Shown: piece after piece, positions 45,805 to 62,409 of the stretch
Layout of the letters: every line of letters starts with the position of its first letter
Position numbering within the stretch: position 1 is the stretch's first letter
DNA from: Cordia subcordata
Lineage: Eukaryota > Streptophyta > Magnoliopsida > Boraginales > Cordiaceae
Assembly: GCA_028554755.1 (NCBI GenBank)
Contig: JAPTOF010000028.1
Span: 1,222,501-1,286,500 of the forward strand
Direction: 5' to 3'
DNA: 64,000 bases
Notes under the pieces: model-generated
Database searches by the model: none
Told to the model about the DNA's origin: nothing
Seen by the model: only the letters and a program-made list of their open reading frames with translations
Translations under genes and position numbers: made by a program

Positions 45805-48800
45805 ATGGCGGTCAACGCGAACGAAGAGGTCAGTAAGCTACGCCGTTTCTCAGCTAGTCAGAGTTGAATTTTTAATCTGCATTTGAGTAATACTTTTTTT
45901 GCTTTTTCATTTATTGCTTGACTTTTTTTTTCTTATATATCTTTTTTTCCTTCATTTTTTGATTAATCAAAGTATGAATGTGAGCATTATTATTCTTCAA
46001 TGCGGTTTCGCGTCTCGGAATTTCTATATATTTTGAATATACAATATATGTATGTGTATATATATATGCTTGTGGTAGTGAAAAAATAATAATAATAAAA
46101 AAGAAATTTCATCTTTATTCTAGTAAAATTTTTGAAAAGAAAGTCGTGTACATACTTGTTATTATAGTGTTCAATGTCTTGAGGACTTGACACATTATAT
46201 ATGATAAGTTTCATACTCGGCAGTTTGCTGGAGGCTTAATCATAATTTATTTTCAGAAAAATAAGAAAGTGTAAATACATGACCATTTTGTTGTGTAAAT
46301 TGGATCAATTGTTTCTTAATCTTTAATTATAATGTGAGCTACATTTTAGTGTTCCTTGCAACCATTTAGCTGTGTACAATGTTAATAATGCCAGCCTCTT
46401 ATCAAGCTAATCTCTTCTCAAATTACTAGTATTATGATTTTTTCTTTAGGAAAAGGAAGTAAAGATTTTGGTTAATAAAAGGAGGTGTCGAGGTTCAGGG
46501 ATTAACTCAAGTGGTTGAGATTACTTCCACTAAGGGGGTGATATCCTGGGTTCGAATCCCATGGGGAGCGGGGGTGGAGGTGGGGGTGGGGCTTCAAAAT
46601 AAAATAAAATAAAAAATAAAAGGAGGTGTCCGGCCACGCACACCTAGATGCACTCTTCAGTTCAATTTGTATATATAAGTGCTGATATGCATTACTTGAC
46701 TTAGACTGTCTCCATTTCTTAAATCTGGTTGTAGCAATTTTTTCTCCATTGTTACTGCAAAACGAAAACAGTTCAACATGTGTAAGTTGAAACAGGATGT
46801 ATGGTAGAATATCAAAATTGTAGTACAGGCATGTGGCCCATAGGTGAGTAATGTACAGAAATCAGATAAATTCTATCGGTAAAATCATATTGGAAAATAT
46901 TTTGGTGAACAAATGTGGCCAACAATGTAGTGGGTAAGTTAAATTTTATCTATGAGATAATTCCATTTTCTCTCATGAAATTTTGTTAAAGTTTAAGTTT
47001 TTCCATGAACTTTTCATATTATATAAGTTCTCCATAAAAAGAAACTACAATGTGCTAATACACATATATAGGCACACTCCTCATTATAACACAAACAGCA
47101 GTTCCATTGATTGTTGCCGTCATGATCTAGTTTTCCTCCTTGAGTGATTTAATTCTTGTAGAATTGTGTATTTCTGCAGACAAAGCAACACAAATAAACT
47201 TACCTATCATGTTTTGTTTCTGCAGGGACAAGATTCCCATAGTGTAACTGTGTTACCTGAGGAACCCATCAACAATCCACAGCGTGAATTAAAATCAGAA
47301 TTTCCAAGCCGTATGTGCTTGGATTCACAATCAAATGGACAAAAGCATAACCATGCGAAGATGGAGAACATGGAAGGTTATGCTCCATTGGTTGTGCACA
47401 TGGATATTGAAAAAGGAAAACTAGAAACACCTAAATCCAGTGATGGAGCAGCTCGAAATACGAAAACTGAAGATTCCTTCACTGTAAGTTCCCTTTACAC
47501 AGTAAACAGGCATGTTCAATTAAATTTTTATGTCGATTGCATTGTTTGTAGAAAATGTTTTTGAGTTTCCAATAATATTGTCTTAATGGTTTCTTTTGCG
47601 GTCATTCACTTGCTACGTTCAAATTCTGCTCGTTTTGGCCATTCAATTGACAGCTTTCTTCTATCATTTGCAGAGAGCACTACAGAGAGAGATTAGCTTT
47701 CAGATAGGAGGAAAACTCATGCGGCTCTTGATGAACCACAGCCTTGAGGTGCCGAAGTTCACATCCAGAGGTAGGGACTGACCAGCGCAATCATTCCAAA
47801 GTCATTATTTATTCTTTCTGAACTATGGACTTGTAGAATCTCAGCATCCCCTTCTCCTCCTTTTGAGTTTCTGCATGGGTCTTGTGCAGCTCATGAATTA
47901 ATGCATTCCTGTTAGGCTTTATCACATGACTGTCTGCATAGAGTATGCTCCAGTAGCTGAAAATAGATGCATTGGTTTGACCAAGAAAACAAAAGAGAAG
48001 CTGCATTAGCATATCTTCAGCTGTCTGCATAAACAGAAAGCGTGTCTAGATTTCCTTTCGGATATAAGGAAATTTTTCCAAGCTTAGTAGAACAATCAAA
48101 GATCCATATTTTTGTAAAGAAGTGATAACCAATCACTCTGTTTAATAAACAACTTGTACAAAGAGAATTTACAACCTGAATGTGAGGCCCAAAGAGCTTA
48201 TCCCTTTGCCAAAAGACACCATCAGGCCTTAGTGTCTTTAAGTGCCATGAATTGCCATTCATGTTATCGAAGATCAGCCATCTATTTCTTGAGATATATA
48301 TGAACTCTGTCAGGACTCTGATTGTAGGATTACTAGCAACTTGAAAACACATCTATTAGTTAGTTCTTTTCAAAATAAAAATGGAAAATGAGAGAGTGAA
48401 CCAATAATCCTGACTTTAGATTGATAAGAAATCAACTTGAATAAAGATTAGACGTCAATGCCATATGTGTTGACACATGTACCTTTAAAATTTTTGTTGA
48501 AAGATTTTATTTTCTCGTCAGCAGATAAATGTACCGGAGAGAGAGTCCATGACACACCCACGTACAGGTCAAGGAAATATAAGCGTTCAGCCTCATTCAA
48601 TTCAAGAAGGGTGGCTCTCTTATTCTCGGTCTTGTAAGCTCAAAACTCATCACTTCACTGACTTATTCTGAAAGTTACATTTTTATATCTATTTTGACCT
48701 GTGCCATACGCTCAACTAGAGGCATGGATTTTATAAAATGTGGACAGGAAACAGAGAAAAGCGTTTATTCTTGCCATCAAGTAACATAAGATTCATTGTA

Positions 48801-49742
48801 AACATACCTATTTTAGCAAGCTGTCTTGCTCAGCTCCTATGGATTTGCATATTTATCTAATTGGATTCTCTCAAGAAAGCTTGAGGTATCAAAGGGAAAA
48901 AAGAATGCAACAGTATGACTTTTCCCTCTGTCAACTAGATTGTATGACTAAATTAGTAGAGAATAATTGGAAAGTAGAACAATAATACCTCTTATAACAA
49001 TAATTCAGAAAATTTCATCCTCCTTATCACATTAATGATGCAAAATCTGTATATTACAAGAAAGTGTAACATTGTGACTGCAGAAACATAAGTTATTGTA
49101 ACTAATCCTTGTTTCCTAATTTTTCCAGAGAAAATATATTATCATCAACTTCACAATTATCCCCTTGTAGAACTATTCAAACTTTTCAAATTGCTGATAC
49201 AGCAGAAAAATTTACTGCAGACTTTTCATAAAATGGGAGTGGGGAGTACCTGGTGAAACTTCTGGTGATGCTTAGTCCGGATATTTAGAGATAAAAGCAA
49301 TTTAATATGTTCTGATTCTAAATAGTAAGTTTAAGATCTAAGTATATTCTTCCACCCTCTCCCTTCTCAGAATGGAGATTTGTCTTTTGGTAGAAGATAA
49401 AGCATAAAAACTTTAGCATGGTTCATGATCACGATTAAGAAATTGCATTAGTCAGCATAATATATGGAAAGCCTCAAGGGAAAAACTGATTTGTGGGGGG
49501 AAAGTTAAGGGTGACAAGTTTTTCTGGATTTAGCAGGAAGGATGAAGCGATTTAGTTTTAGCATTTCATTGTTATCTGTGTTTTTGGAGTATGTGTATTA
49601 ATGCCGCAATGCATAAAGACTAGTTTGCCTTCTGTTTGCTGATTAAACAACATTCTTTTCCAGGTCAATAATGGGAACAATGATATTGATATATTTAACG
49701 GTCAGAGTGAGGCAGCTGAGCGATGCAGCATGGAATGCATGA
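45805..49742 (+). CDS. Plant-specific small membrane protein of unknown function (five exons)
   Basis: The exons are 45805-45828, 47226-47483, 47674-47770, 48525-48633 and 49664-49742. All introns are GT-AG, phases agree, and the sum is 567 nt, giving 188 residues. The N-terminal half is polar and looks disordered. Residues 95-126 (exon 3) contain LQREISFQIGGKLMRLLMNH and PKFTSR, and a basic stretch (RSRKYKR, about 141-147) precedes one hydrophobic span, about 156-176 (VALLFSVLSIMGTMILIYL). I recall uncharacterised plant proteins with this exon 3-5 pattern but no assigned function. The orientation of the basic residues suggests the N-terminus is cytosolic, which is an inference. The first exon codes only eight residues and is the least certain part. 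A SINE sits in intron 1 and an opposite-strand ORF in intron 3. Confidence 0.8.
46490..46614 (+). mobile_element. tRNA-derived SINE in intron 1
   Basis: An A-box-like stretch (actcaagtggttgag) and a B box (gggttcgaatccc) lie in a 125-bp unit ending in an A-rich tail. It is flanked by a perfect 16-bp target duplication, AATAAAAGGAGGTGTC, at 46474-46489 and 46615-46630. Confidence 0.9.
47809..48352 (-). CDS. Unrecognised two-exon ORF antisense within intron 3
   Basis: Two open segments on the minus strand, 48352-48176 and 48024-47809, join across a GT-AG intron (48175-48025, ending TTTATGCAG). They give an ATG-to-TAA frame of 130 residues with matching phase. The protein has sensible composition: RNRWLIFDNMNGNSWHL, LRPDGVFWQRDKLFG, AEDMLMQLLFCFLG, a basic segment KPNRNALIHELHK and a charged C-terminus. 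I do not recognise it. It could be a nested gene, the 3' part of a former larger gene, or a captured fragment. The start is uncertain because an AG acceptor (taatag) directly precedes the ATG. No promoter could be identified. Confidence 0.45.
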
Positions 49743-50821
49743 TCAGATCACTTTTCAATTTCTTCTTCCAGTCGTGAGTCCTCGCATTGTAGTTGCTTGC
49801 ATTCTCGGGCCTGTGTCTTCAATATTGTACATAATGTGGAATTGCAAGCTCTGGTTGATGCCTTCAGCATCTCAACCATCAATGGGTTTGCATCGGATCT
49901 TACTATTCCAATTTTGGTTATCAAAGACTGCTTTTTCCTTGTATATTTATGGAATGTGATATGTTGACATGGAAAAGGTATCCCTGGGGGTTTTATTGCT
50001 GAGTCACTCTTCTTACCAGACCGCGTCCAGTCTATACGTCAAACAGGGTGGGCCTCCGGCTGTCCAGACTGTTGGACACTCGTTTATTGCCAGCTTATCT
50101 CAAAACTACAGCATAGGCGGAAACTGGAGAGGATCATGAACTATAAACACCTAGCTAGTGTTGAAAAAAAATCAAGAATTAAGTACCCTAGGGGTCGGGT
50201 GAAATGTTCGAATAATAACTTGTGGTCAGAAGTACTAAAATTAAAACTCCGAGTTCTACCATCAGCATAGCAGGAAAAAGAAAATGTTAGATTCTCGCTT
50301 ATTATTATTATTATTATTATTATTTTTTTTTTTTTGGTTGCTGATGATTAAAACAGAAGTACATATTCATTTCAGAAGTACAAACATACCTGCATGAAAG
50401 CAAATTAGCAATAACAATAGAGTATCCTTAAAGAATACTGTCACCCCATCTGCAATTAATCAGAACCGTCTTTGCTATTCATGCACGCTAGAGTCTTTTC
50501 CACTAACATAAGAAATTGCATGTTCATTAGATGATTGAACAGAACAGAAAAAAGACACAGGTGAGAAATATTTTCCATCAGAAACTAAAACAAAAATGCG
50601 ACAAATGTGTAGTAGAAACAACAGTAATGCCTTTGCGCAGACAGGTTAAAAGCTTCCCCCCTATTTAGAGTCCGTCAAAGAACCCTCTGAAGCTCAAAAT
50701 TGTTGCAGAGTCATACACACGAGAATTAGCTAGTTCAGGATCACACTAGCTAAATCTAGAAAAATGAGTAATAATTTTAAAATTATTCTTTTTTTCCTTC
50801 TTTCTCGTCGACAAAATCTCT
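49743..50821. other. Space between the two convergent genes
   Basis: It contains the 3' untranslated parts of both genes, without a clear boundary, and an (ATT)n/(T)n microsatellite at 50308-50336. No further gene is supported. Confidence 0.6.
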
Positions 50822-54332
<3,511 letters not shown>

Positions 54333-55195
54333 CACCACAAGAAATGATATCAATAATTACGTATATTTTGATCACTAATTATATTTAAAAATGTAATTAA
54401 AAGAATTTGTTACACTTGTTACAAGTGTAACTAATATTAATGCAACAAAAAATATTGCTACATTTAAAAATGTAACTAATATTAGTTACATCTTGAAATA
54501 TAGCCAAAATTTACTACACTTTGAAATGTAACCATACTAAAATACTTGTATATTTATATTAGTTACATTTCTTAAAAAATTTAATATAAATTATAATGTT
54601 AAATATTTTAAAATTTAAAAATATTTATTATAGATTGGATACAACTCAATATCCCAATGTGATTTCCGCAAGAGTTGGATAAAAACACCAATCTGTTTGC
54701 ATTGCTTTTATAGATTACATGCAACTCAATATCCTAATGTCGTATCGATGTGGGCAGCAAAAAACTTCATGTTTTGTTGGCTTATGTGAATATTAATAAT
54801 TTAGTTACACTTGTAAGTGTAACCATTTTAGCTAAATTTGGAAGTGTAACAAAAAATAGTTACACTTCCAAGTGTAAGTAAAAAATGGTTACATTTACAA
54901 GTGTAACAAAATGATTTAAATAATAAAAATTATACAAAAATATTTTATTACTCTTACAAGTGTAATTATGCTAAAATATTTTTTTATACTTCTAACCGTT
55001 TTAGTTACACTTCAAGTGTAACAAAATGATTGAAATACCAAAAATTATATAAAAATATTTTGTTACACCTCGAAGTGTAACCATACAAAAATAATTTTTA
55101 ACACTTCCTTCAAATGTAATAAAAAAAATATGTAACTACTAGCATAAATTGTTATAGTAACGCAAACCCTGACTTTTCTAAAACAATGAATTTGC
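54333..55195 (+). mobile_element. Decayed CACTA-type end with palindrome array
   Basis: CACCACAAGAAA at 54333 is one base from the CACTACAAGAAA terminus of CACTA elements. Bases 54408-55130 contain more than ten copies of short inverted units of the form GTTACACTT...AAGTGTAAC, typical of CACTA subterminal repeats. No right end was found, and a copia LTR follows at 55196. Confidence 0.55.
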
Positions 55196-55483
55196 TGTTA
55201 TGGAACATGTGGATATTTATGGTCCATTAGTTGATGACCCAAGTCCAAACCCAAGAAGATAAAAGCTTGTTAGGTTGAAAATGAAACTTTTTTGAAGACC
55301 AAGTTATTGTATTCTTGAAGACTAAGTTATAGTATTTTTGGAGACCAAGTTGTATATTCTTATAAATAGGGGCTTGTATGATGTAATTGGATACATCTCA
55401 AGAATAATAGAATTACTTATTCCTCTGTCTCTCTCTCTCTCTTCCTTCATTTTCTTTCTATCTTAATTTTTAGTTTTACAACA
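55196..55483 (+). repeat. 5' LTR of a decayed copia element
   Basis: It starts TGTTATGGAACATG and ends TTTTACAACA, and is followed by the primer-type sequence cgttattagcacga common in one group of plant copia elements. A TATA box (cttataaataggg) lies at 55357-55369. 288 bp. Confidence 0.75.
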
Positions 55484-57388
55484 CGTTATTAGCACGAAAG
55501 TTCTACGTATTATTAATTATAGAAGAATGACTCAGCCATTCATTATTATCTGGTAACTCTTCTTTACTTTATTCGGTCTTAATGATAATTATATTATGAA
55601 TACATTACTTAACATATCATGTTTATTATATATATGTATAATATCACAACATGGTTTATCATGATAGATTTGAGCATCATTATGGATTCCATGTCGAGCA
55701 CACAACAAATATAATATGCCCGATTTTCATAACCATCAAAATAAACTATGTCATGCTTATTGGGTGCATGAATAACTGTATCATAATCTATAGTTTTGTG
55801 TCTGTGATTCATGGGTCAATGTTTTCATATAAATAAATATGTCATGATTACTTATAAAAGGCACATACTACATTACCTATATATATTAATCTTATAGCTC
55901 TTATTCAGGTTGTACATATACGATGAATAATATTTTTTAATTTATTTATATTAATATATGCTAGATTTAGAATGTTAAATTTCATGAAACTTGAATTATA
56001 TATATCTCATGATGCCAAATATAACGAATTAAAAGTTCATTGTCTAATTATACTGAGCAATTTGCTAGAAAAGCTCAAATTGACATCTATATAGTCTCGA
56101 ACTAGAATTTTGATATTTTATTATATCAGTCAATGAAAATATGAGATAAACCCTTTGAGGTTAAAATCTATATGGATGCAACTGACTATTATGGAGAGAT
56201 ATTTTATAGAAGGAAATTACAAATCCCTGAAGGATTGCGATAAATTAATGATATTCCCTCATTATGTCCATAGAGTCTCTAAGCTTGCCTAATATTTATT
56301 GGCAAAGGATTTTATGACCATCAAAAGACAATATTTGGAAAACTCATTGTGACTGTGATTGCAGAATTTTGAGATTGAAAACGAATATAAATCTATAATA
56401 TTTTTCAAATAATTTTATGCGAAAAAATATGAATGCCTTGAATATGCTCTAACATATCAATATCTGAGAGCATGATTTGAAATTTATTTTGGGCATCTTC
56501 ACATCCTATGGGCAAAATTATTTATGATGAATTATTCTCAATCATGTCAATCTACCCAAAACCATTCCTTGAAAAGAATGGTATATTATCTTGTTATTAT
56601 TGGTGTGATTCTAGAAATAATAATTACATATATTATGATGGTCATAGATAATTGATTTTGAGAAATCAAATATAAAGATAGACGACTTATGAAAGAAATC
56701 CTTATAATTGTCTTTACAAAGGCTTAAAGCCTAGATATATTGTGAAAAGAAAAGAAGAAAAATATATCCTTTCACAAATGTTGCAAAGAAATATATGACC
56801 ATTACAAGGCAAGAAATCTTCCAATAACTTGTTATGTAAATATTACATGCGATTGCATGATCTTGAGTTTATAGATGAGTATCATTCCGCAGTATCTAAA
56901 AGGTTTTAAATAATGTAGACAAAATATTTTGAGAAGATACGTGAGATAATCAAATCGATTTTTATGCCTTGAGTACGTTCTTATATTAGCAAAATTCTGA
57001 GCATGAATTAAAACAAATATTGTTAAAACCATCCACATCCCATGAGCAAAGCAATATTTAGTACAATATTATTCATTATATCAATTCACTCAAAATCATT
57101 CCCTAAAGTGAATGATATATGATTTATTGTAATGGATGTGATTATAATAGTTATTCACATTATTATGATCATCAAATTTCAAATGCCTAAAGATGATAAG
57201 GAAAACATGGAAAAGGGATTAGAAAATAATCTTTTATGTTACAACTAATATGTTTCAAAAGGATATTAGACATGTACATGTACTTATCGTGCATATAAAT
57301 GCCTTCTTTGAATTTTATTAGAATGAAGAGGAAATATTATTACCCTAATTATCTCATATATACACATGTTATATTGAATTTAATTATC

Positions 57389-57436
<48 letters not shown>

Positions 57437-58322
57437 ATGCTTGAAATACGCATGTGGCAATTAAAATTTAGTGAGATAATATCTTATATTATTATTATTT
57501 TTACTCTCTTTTACATATAGTTGTATATTCATGTTTCCTTAGTTAATTATATGGTGACTATCAATTTAATTTTTGAGATTTATTATTTCAAGTTATATAG
57601 TTACTTTTAGTAGGAAAAGAAAGAGAAGTCATGTCATCAACTAAATATTGCACACAAATTGTCAATTTCGATTCTTTTTCTAATAATTGGTATTTTTATA
57701 AAATTGTTTAGACAGCAATACCTTCTTTTCGTTTTCCAACAAAGATATAAATTTACAAAATATTATTTCTCTTTCTCTTATATATTGCTTTCTCTTATAC
57801 ATTGCTTTACTAAATTATTTTTCATTAAATATTTGAAGTTGAACTGTAGATGCATGATCTATATCTGAACTCTCTTGAAAGAAAATATTAATCTTATGAT
57901 ATTAATTGGCTCACAATTTGAAACATGTATGTGTAATAATGATATACTTAAATACTTGCCGAACTATTTGAAATTTTATTTCATTAATTATATTAGTGAC
58001 TTTTATACTGTAGTTATCAAGTTATGAGTTATCTACATACTTGTATTTTATTTAACTTTTCTTAAATTGCGAGCATACATCTCGATCATTATTATTTAAA
58101 TAAATAGAGATTTTTTAAGAACCCATATTTAGTTTCTTTAAGAAACTATTGATAATCGATATTTATTTTCAAGTAGATATTGAGGAATCTACTAAATGTT
58201 AAAGAGATATTGGTCCTTATTCTGAGACCATATATGATTAAGCTAAATGTTATATCTCAAGCTTATCTTTGGAAAAGATATATAATAAAATTGCCAGCAT
58301 TATTTTCTGACTTTACATATAC

Positions 58323-58354
<32 letters not shown>

Positions 58355-59560
58355 ACACATATAAGTTATTTGATCCAAAGATATTTTTACCCTTTGACAT
58401 GAACTTTTAGGACATATGAGTGCAATAATAATGTGAGAAATTCTTGAGAATTTATATATGCACCCGTACATGTGTTGCTTGTTCCCAAAAGAAAAAATAA
58501 ATTAGTAGGCAATCCCCGATAAAGACATTGAATCGTCAAAATTTCTATAATGAATTAAAAGGGGTATATATTGGTCTAGTGGATTTGTTAATGGAACGCT
58601 TAAAAGCATATATCTCTAAACCATCATTTGTGATAATGAAATTGCCTAATTTTATTCAGAAACATGTTATGTAATATATTGCAGCACTAACTAAAGAAAG
58701 ACCAACTACTTATCAATAATTACTTCTCATTAGCCTAGAAAAAGAAATCCCATCAGAATACTTTTATTGTGTGAGATATATTTTGATTACTTCACCACAT
58801 ATTAAGATGGGTCTACGAAAAGGTTGGAAAGTTATGTTAAATCTTAGTCAATTATTAAATATGTTGTATAATCAACTAAGGATACGAAAATAGTATATTT
58901 TGCTAATTGTTGAAATAAAATTCCCAACCTGAGAGGGGAAAAAAACAAAAACTAAAAAGATGAAAAATTTAATGGAATGTAATTGATCCTCACTTGAAAA
59001 TTATTTATTTGCAAAAAAGTTGAAAAGATGCATTCATAGTGACTAAGTCACATATACTATCTATAAGTGCTCCTATGTAACTTGATGTCTCAATAGACAA
59101 ATTACAAAATATATCTATTAGATGCTAAAAGTGTAGTAGACTCATCGGGTCCAACTATATAGGAGTAAAATGAACAAGTTGACATTTTTGAAAATTTTGA
59201 TAATCTGAATATATCACCCATTCATGCAAGTATAATATATAACTAAGAAATGCTACTATACTCTAGAAGAGTATTATTGACATTATTGTACAAAAAAAGA
59301 GATCTCACTCAGTTATATTACGCTTGACAAGAGTGGTATCGAAAAGTGAAAATGATCCTGATTAAAGCAATAGCTATTATTATGATGAAAAGCGAGGATC
59401 GTGAATTGAAGTCCATCTAAAGATGTCGATATAAATGTATTTGGCCAAATATAGATAGACGCAGTCTAGGCATATTTAAGTGGTTTGGCCCTTATTAGTC
59501 AACACATATTGAATATAAGATTGAAGGGAGTGGTGTATAAACCAATCCATATTGCTTGAG
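55484..59560 (+). pseudogene. Decayed copia internal region
   Basis: Stops are frequent, but traces remain in order. A gag-like stretch lies at 56200-57200, with a diverged duplication of about 530-bp period. An integrase zinc-region trace lies at about 58400-58480 (GHMSAI.M, then a Cys-containing CVACSQ-like segment). A reverse-transcriptase entry trace lies at about 59390-59480 (R.C.YK-WP...SLGIFKWFGPY). No 3' LTR is recognised. A (TA)n run is at 57397-57434. Confidence 0.5.
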
Positions 59561-59731
59561 AGAAGGGGTGAACATAAAACTGCAAAAACCATTTAGACCA
59601 GACCAAATCGACCGTAAATCAATGGTTTTTAAAAAGGTTCGATCGGTCGTGGTTTCAATTTTTAAAAACCGAAATGAACAGTTTAGTTTTCGGTTTTAGG
59701 AATAAAAACCGTGGCCACACAGAACAGCCAG

Positions 59732-59790
<59 letters not shown>

Positions 59791-59799
59791 CATGTATAG
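59561..59799. other. Short unassigned stretch with microsatellites
   Basis: Bases 59570-59715 carry repeated aaaaccg / cggttttt motifs, possibly a small repeat. A (CT)n(TA)n run occupies 59732-59782. Confidence 0.45.
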
Positions 59800-61148
59800 T
59801 GATGTGTTGATTTTGTGTGTGCTTGTGCATTGCATTTATATACTTGTTTTGAGGTGTTTTGTGCTTCATTTGATGTATTAGTATAACATTTAGGTTATCC
59901 TCGTGCATATTAGGGTTTACATATTCATAGTTGAGCTTAGAACTTAAATGCTACACTAATGCGCATTTGTTGCTTATTTTAGGTGAGATTTGGAGAGATG
60001 ATTAGACTTTGATTGATGGAATTTGAGATGTGGATTAAATCCAAAGGTGCTTGGGATGTAAACAAGGCTTGGAAGATGCATTTAGAAGTGGCCAAGTTAA
60101 TGAAGGAGCGACCAAGGCAAAACCAAGCGCAATGGGAGCCTAATTCAGAGCTTGCAACCAAAAAAAGACATGGAAAAAGTTTGGACATATTTTAGGGTAC
60201 AAAAGATGACTTGGGAGATCTCTGAAAGTGGTATAAAACCATAGAAAAAAGGTGCGCGAATCGGAGCCAAAACAAGTAAGATATGAAAATTTTACTAACA
60301 AGACTGGTCGACCTCCATTCAAGGTCAGTCGACCAGCGAGATCAGAATCTTGGGCAATTTAGGCCAATTGACATAGCCCTAAGGCCAATTGATCAACTGG
60401 TCCCCGACCATGTGTGTTGGCTGTTCTATTTAAGTTATTTTTCAGCAATTTTTTTAGAGAGAACACCAACCAATTCACACACCCATTTCCTTAAACCCAA
60501 AATCCACTTAAACCCATCTCACATAGTCACTTCTAAACACATTTAACACTTGGAATCAAAGATCCAAAGGGATCAAACACTAAAATTTGGGCATAGCTCA
60601 TGTATTGTAAAGCTTGGGTATGAATAGAAGAGTATCTCTCTTTTATCCTAAGTCTAATTATGTTTGATTGGAGCTATATAGAGTGATTATTCTTGTATCT
60701 ATGGATTGATTACTATTCTTTTGTAATGAGTATTTGATGGATTTACACACACACACACACACATATATAGCTTAGGGTCTCAAAGGTCATTTTACAAACG
60801 TATCTATGTGTTTGTTGAAATGCTTCAATGATGTTGCATATGAATATTGAAGTCTATTATATTGTTAACCATCTCTAAAACATTATGCTAGCATGTCTAT
60901 GTGTTTTTGTTGTAATTACATGAAGTGAGTATGCTTATACACATGTACATATGTGTGTTAGCATACTTAATAGCATAAATAGCTTCTATTTCATGCATGT
61001 CGGGTGTAATTGCTTAAATTAGCGTAACCTAAGTATATCTATGTGCTTAGTAGTACGATAGGCTGATATATCCTTGAATGCCATGCCTTAAATGTGTGAT
61101 CCATGATCTATCGCCTGTTAGATTTGCAAATTGTGCTTGAATAGGCAT
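59800..61148 (+). mobile_element. Athila/Tat-like LTR, truncated
   Basis: Starts TGATGTGTTGATTTTG at 59800, like the Athila-type LTR starts. A block with ggtcgacc and agtcgacca lies at 60304-60345, upstream of a TATA-like tctatttaag at 60425-60434. The segment 61010-61080 aligns by eye with the R/U5 region of the LTRs at 6159 and 15353 (taattgctt...gtaacctaag). It is cut at 61149 by a CACTA end. It is the inverted relative of the fragment at 5289-5656. Confidence 0.6.
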
Positions 61149-61179
61149 CACTACAAGAAAATAGGCCTTTTGCAACTAC

Positions 61180-61600
61180 CTAAATCGGTCGCTAAATGGA
61201 AAAATTGGTTGCTAAATTGTGATAGCGACCGATTTTGCGACCAAAGAAGATGGTCGTTAAATGGCTGGTCGCTAAACTAAAATTAGCGACCGATAAGTTG
61301 GTCGCTAAAAGGGTGGTCGCTAAGTATGCACAACTCCCAGATCAGTCGCTAAACTTTTTGTAACCAATTTTGCTACCGACAAGTCGGTCGCTAAATTTTG
61401 TAGACCACATTATCGGTCACTAAATTTAGCAACCGATTTCTAATTTTAGTGACCGATAGAGCGGTCGCTAATTTCTAGTGACTTGCATAGTTGACATTTA
61501 GCGACAGATTTAGCAGTTGCTAATTTAGCGACTGACATTGTGGTTGCTAAGGTTTAGCGCTTTCCAATTTTAGTGACCAATATGATGTCAGTCGCTAATT
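61180..61600. repeat. CACTA subterminal repeat array
   Basis: Copies of tcggtcgctaaa and tagcgaccgattt alternate in both orientations with point variants. In other CACTA elements such arrays bind the TNPA-like protein. Confidence 0.8.
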
Positions 61601-61984
61601 TAATGATCGTACAACCTGTCATAAGTTGGTTGATCCTAGACTACATAAACCTGCAAAAAATTTTATGTCCAACATACATATTTATCACCACAAATTGGTA
61701 ACACAATCAACCAACAAAATACATTTAAACGCAAAAATCTTTTCGATCCATATCTTTTTCACATAAACATAAATAATGTGTCATAAAACCTACACACGTC
61801 AAATAGTCTACCAAATCAAACCTTATAGGCGTTTAAACCAAATATACTACTATAGTTTTCTGGTTGACTGCATTTGAAATCAACTTAACAGCTTCATCAA
61901 TTGGATTAGCTCTCCAGTTGGTCATTTGTTTATTGCCCTTTTTTCTTCCTGTTGATTGTTTCCACCAATCCATGGCTATCCGCC

Positions 61985-62194
61985 TCAAATTCTACATCTG
62001 GTTGTTTCAATTTTTGAGTCAATAAACTTCCCGTTTGAAGGTCTGCACTTCTGCTTCGATAACTGAGTTGCAAGCATAGCAATTGTGCACTCCCATCGAT
62101 TAGTTTCCTTTTGAATCAAATGCCATTGCTGCAATTCCTGCCTTCCTTCTCTGCACATCAAAAGAAGCATCAAAATTGATTTAATTCTTTCCAC
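61985..62194 (-). other. Unrecognised open segment, possible exon
   Basis: After a good acceptor (tttgatgtgcag at about 62157-62168, minus) an open frame runs about 57 codons (QELQQWHLIQKETNRWECT). A different frame shows GIAAMAFDSKGN, vaguely RNase H-like. I cannot decide between an exon of the element, a captured exon and chance. Confidence 0.25.
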
Positions 62195-62409
62195 TTGGAG
62201 CTAACCAACAAATCATTTTTCTCTTCCAAAAAGGAACCAAAAGCTATTGCAGAAACTAGTTTTTGAAAATTTAAAAAACCTCTTTACAAAATCCAAAGAA
62301 AAATTATGGTCAACAGCACAGGTATAATGCAGGCTGCAGTGGAACAACTCACCAAATATGTAGCTTAGAGCACTAAAATCTCTACCCAACTCTACACTAT
62401 CATGAGTTT

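Noticed and set aside
46490..46580. Possible tRNA gene
   Set aside because: It has A- and B-box-like motifs but no cloverleaf, and it is flanked by a 16-bp target duplication and an A-rich tail. It is a SINE.
54400..55140. CRISPR-like array
   Set aside because: The units are palindromes of varying spacing in a plant genome, and no cas genes are present. CACTA subterminal repeats explain them better.
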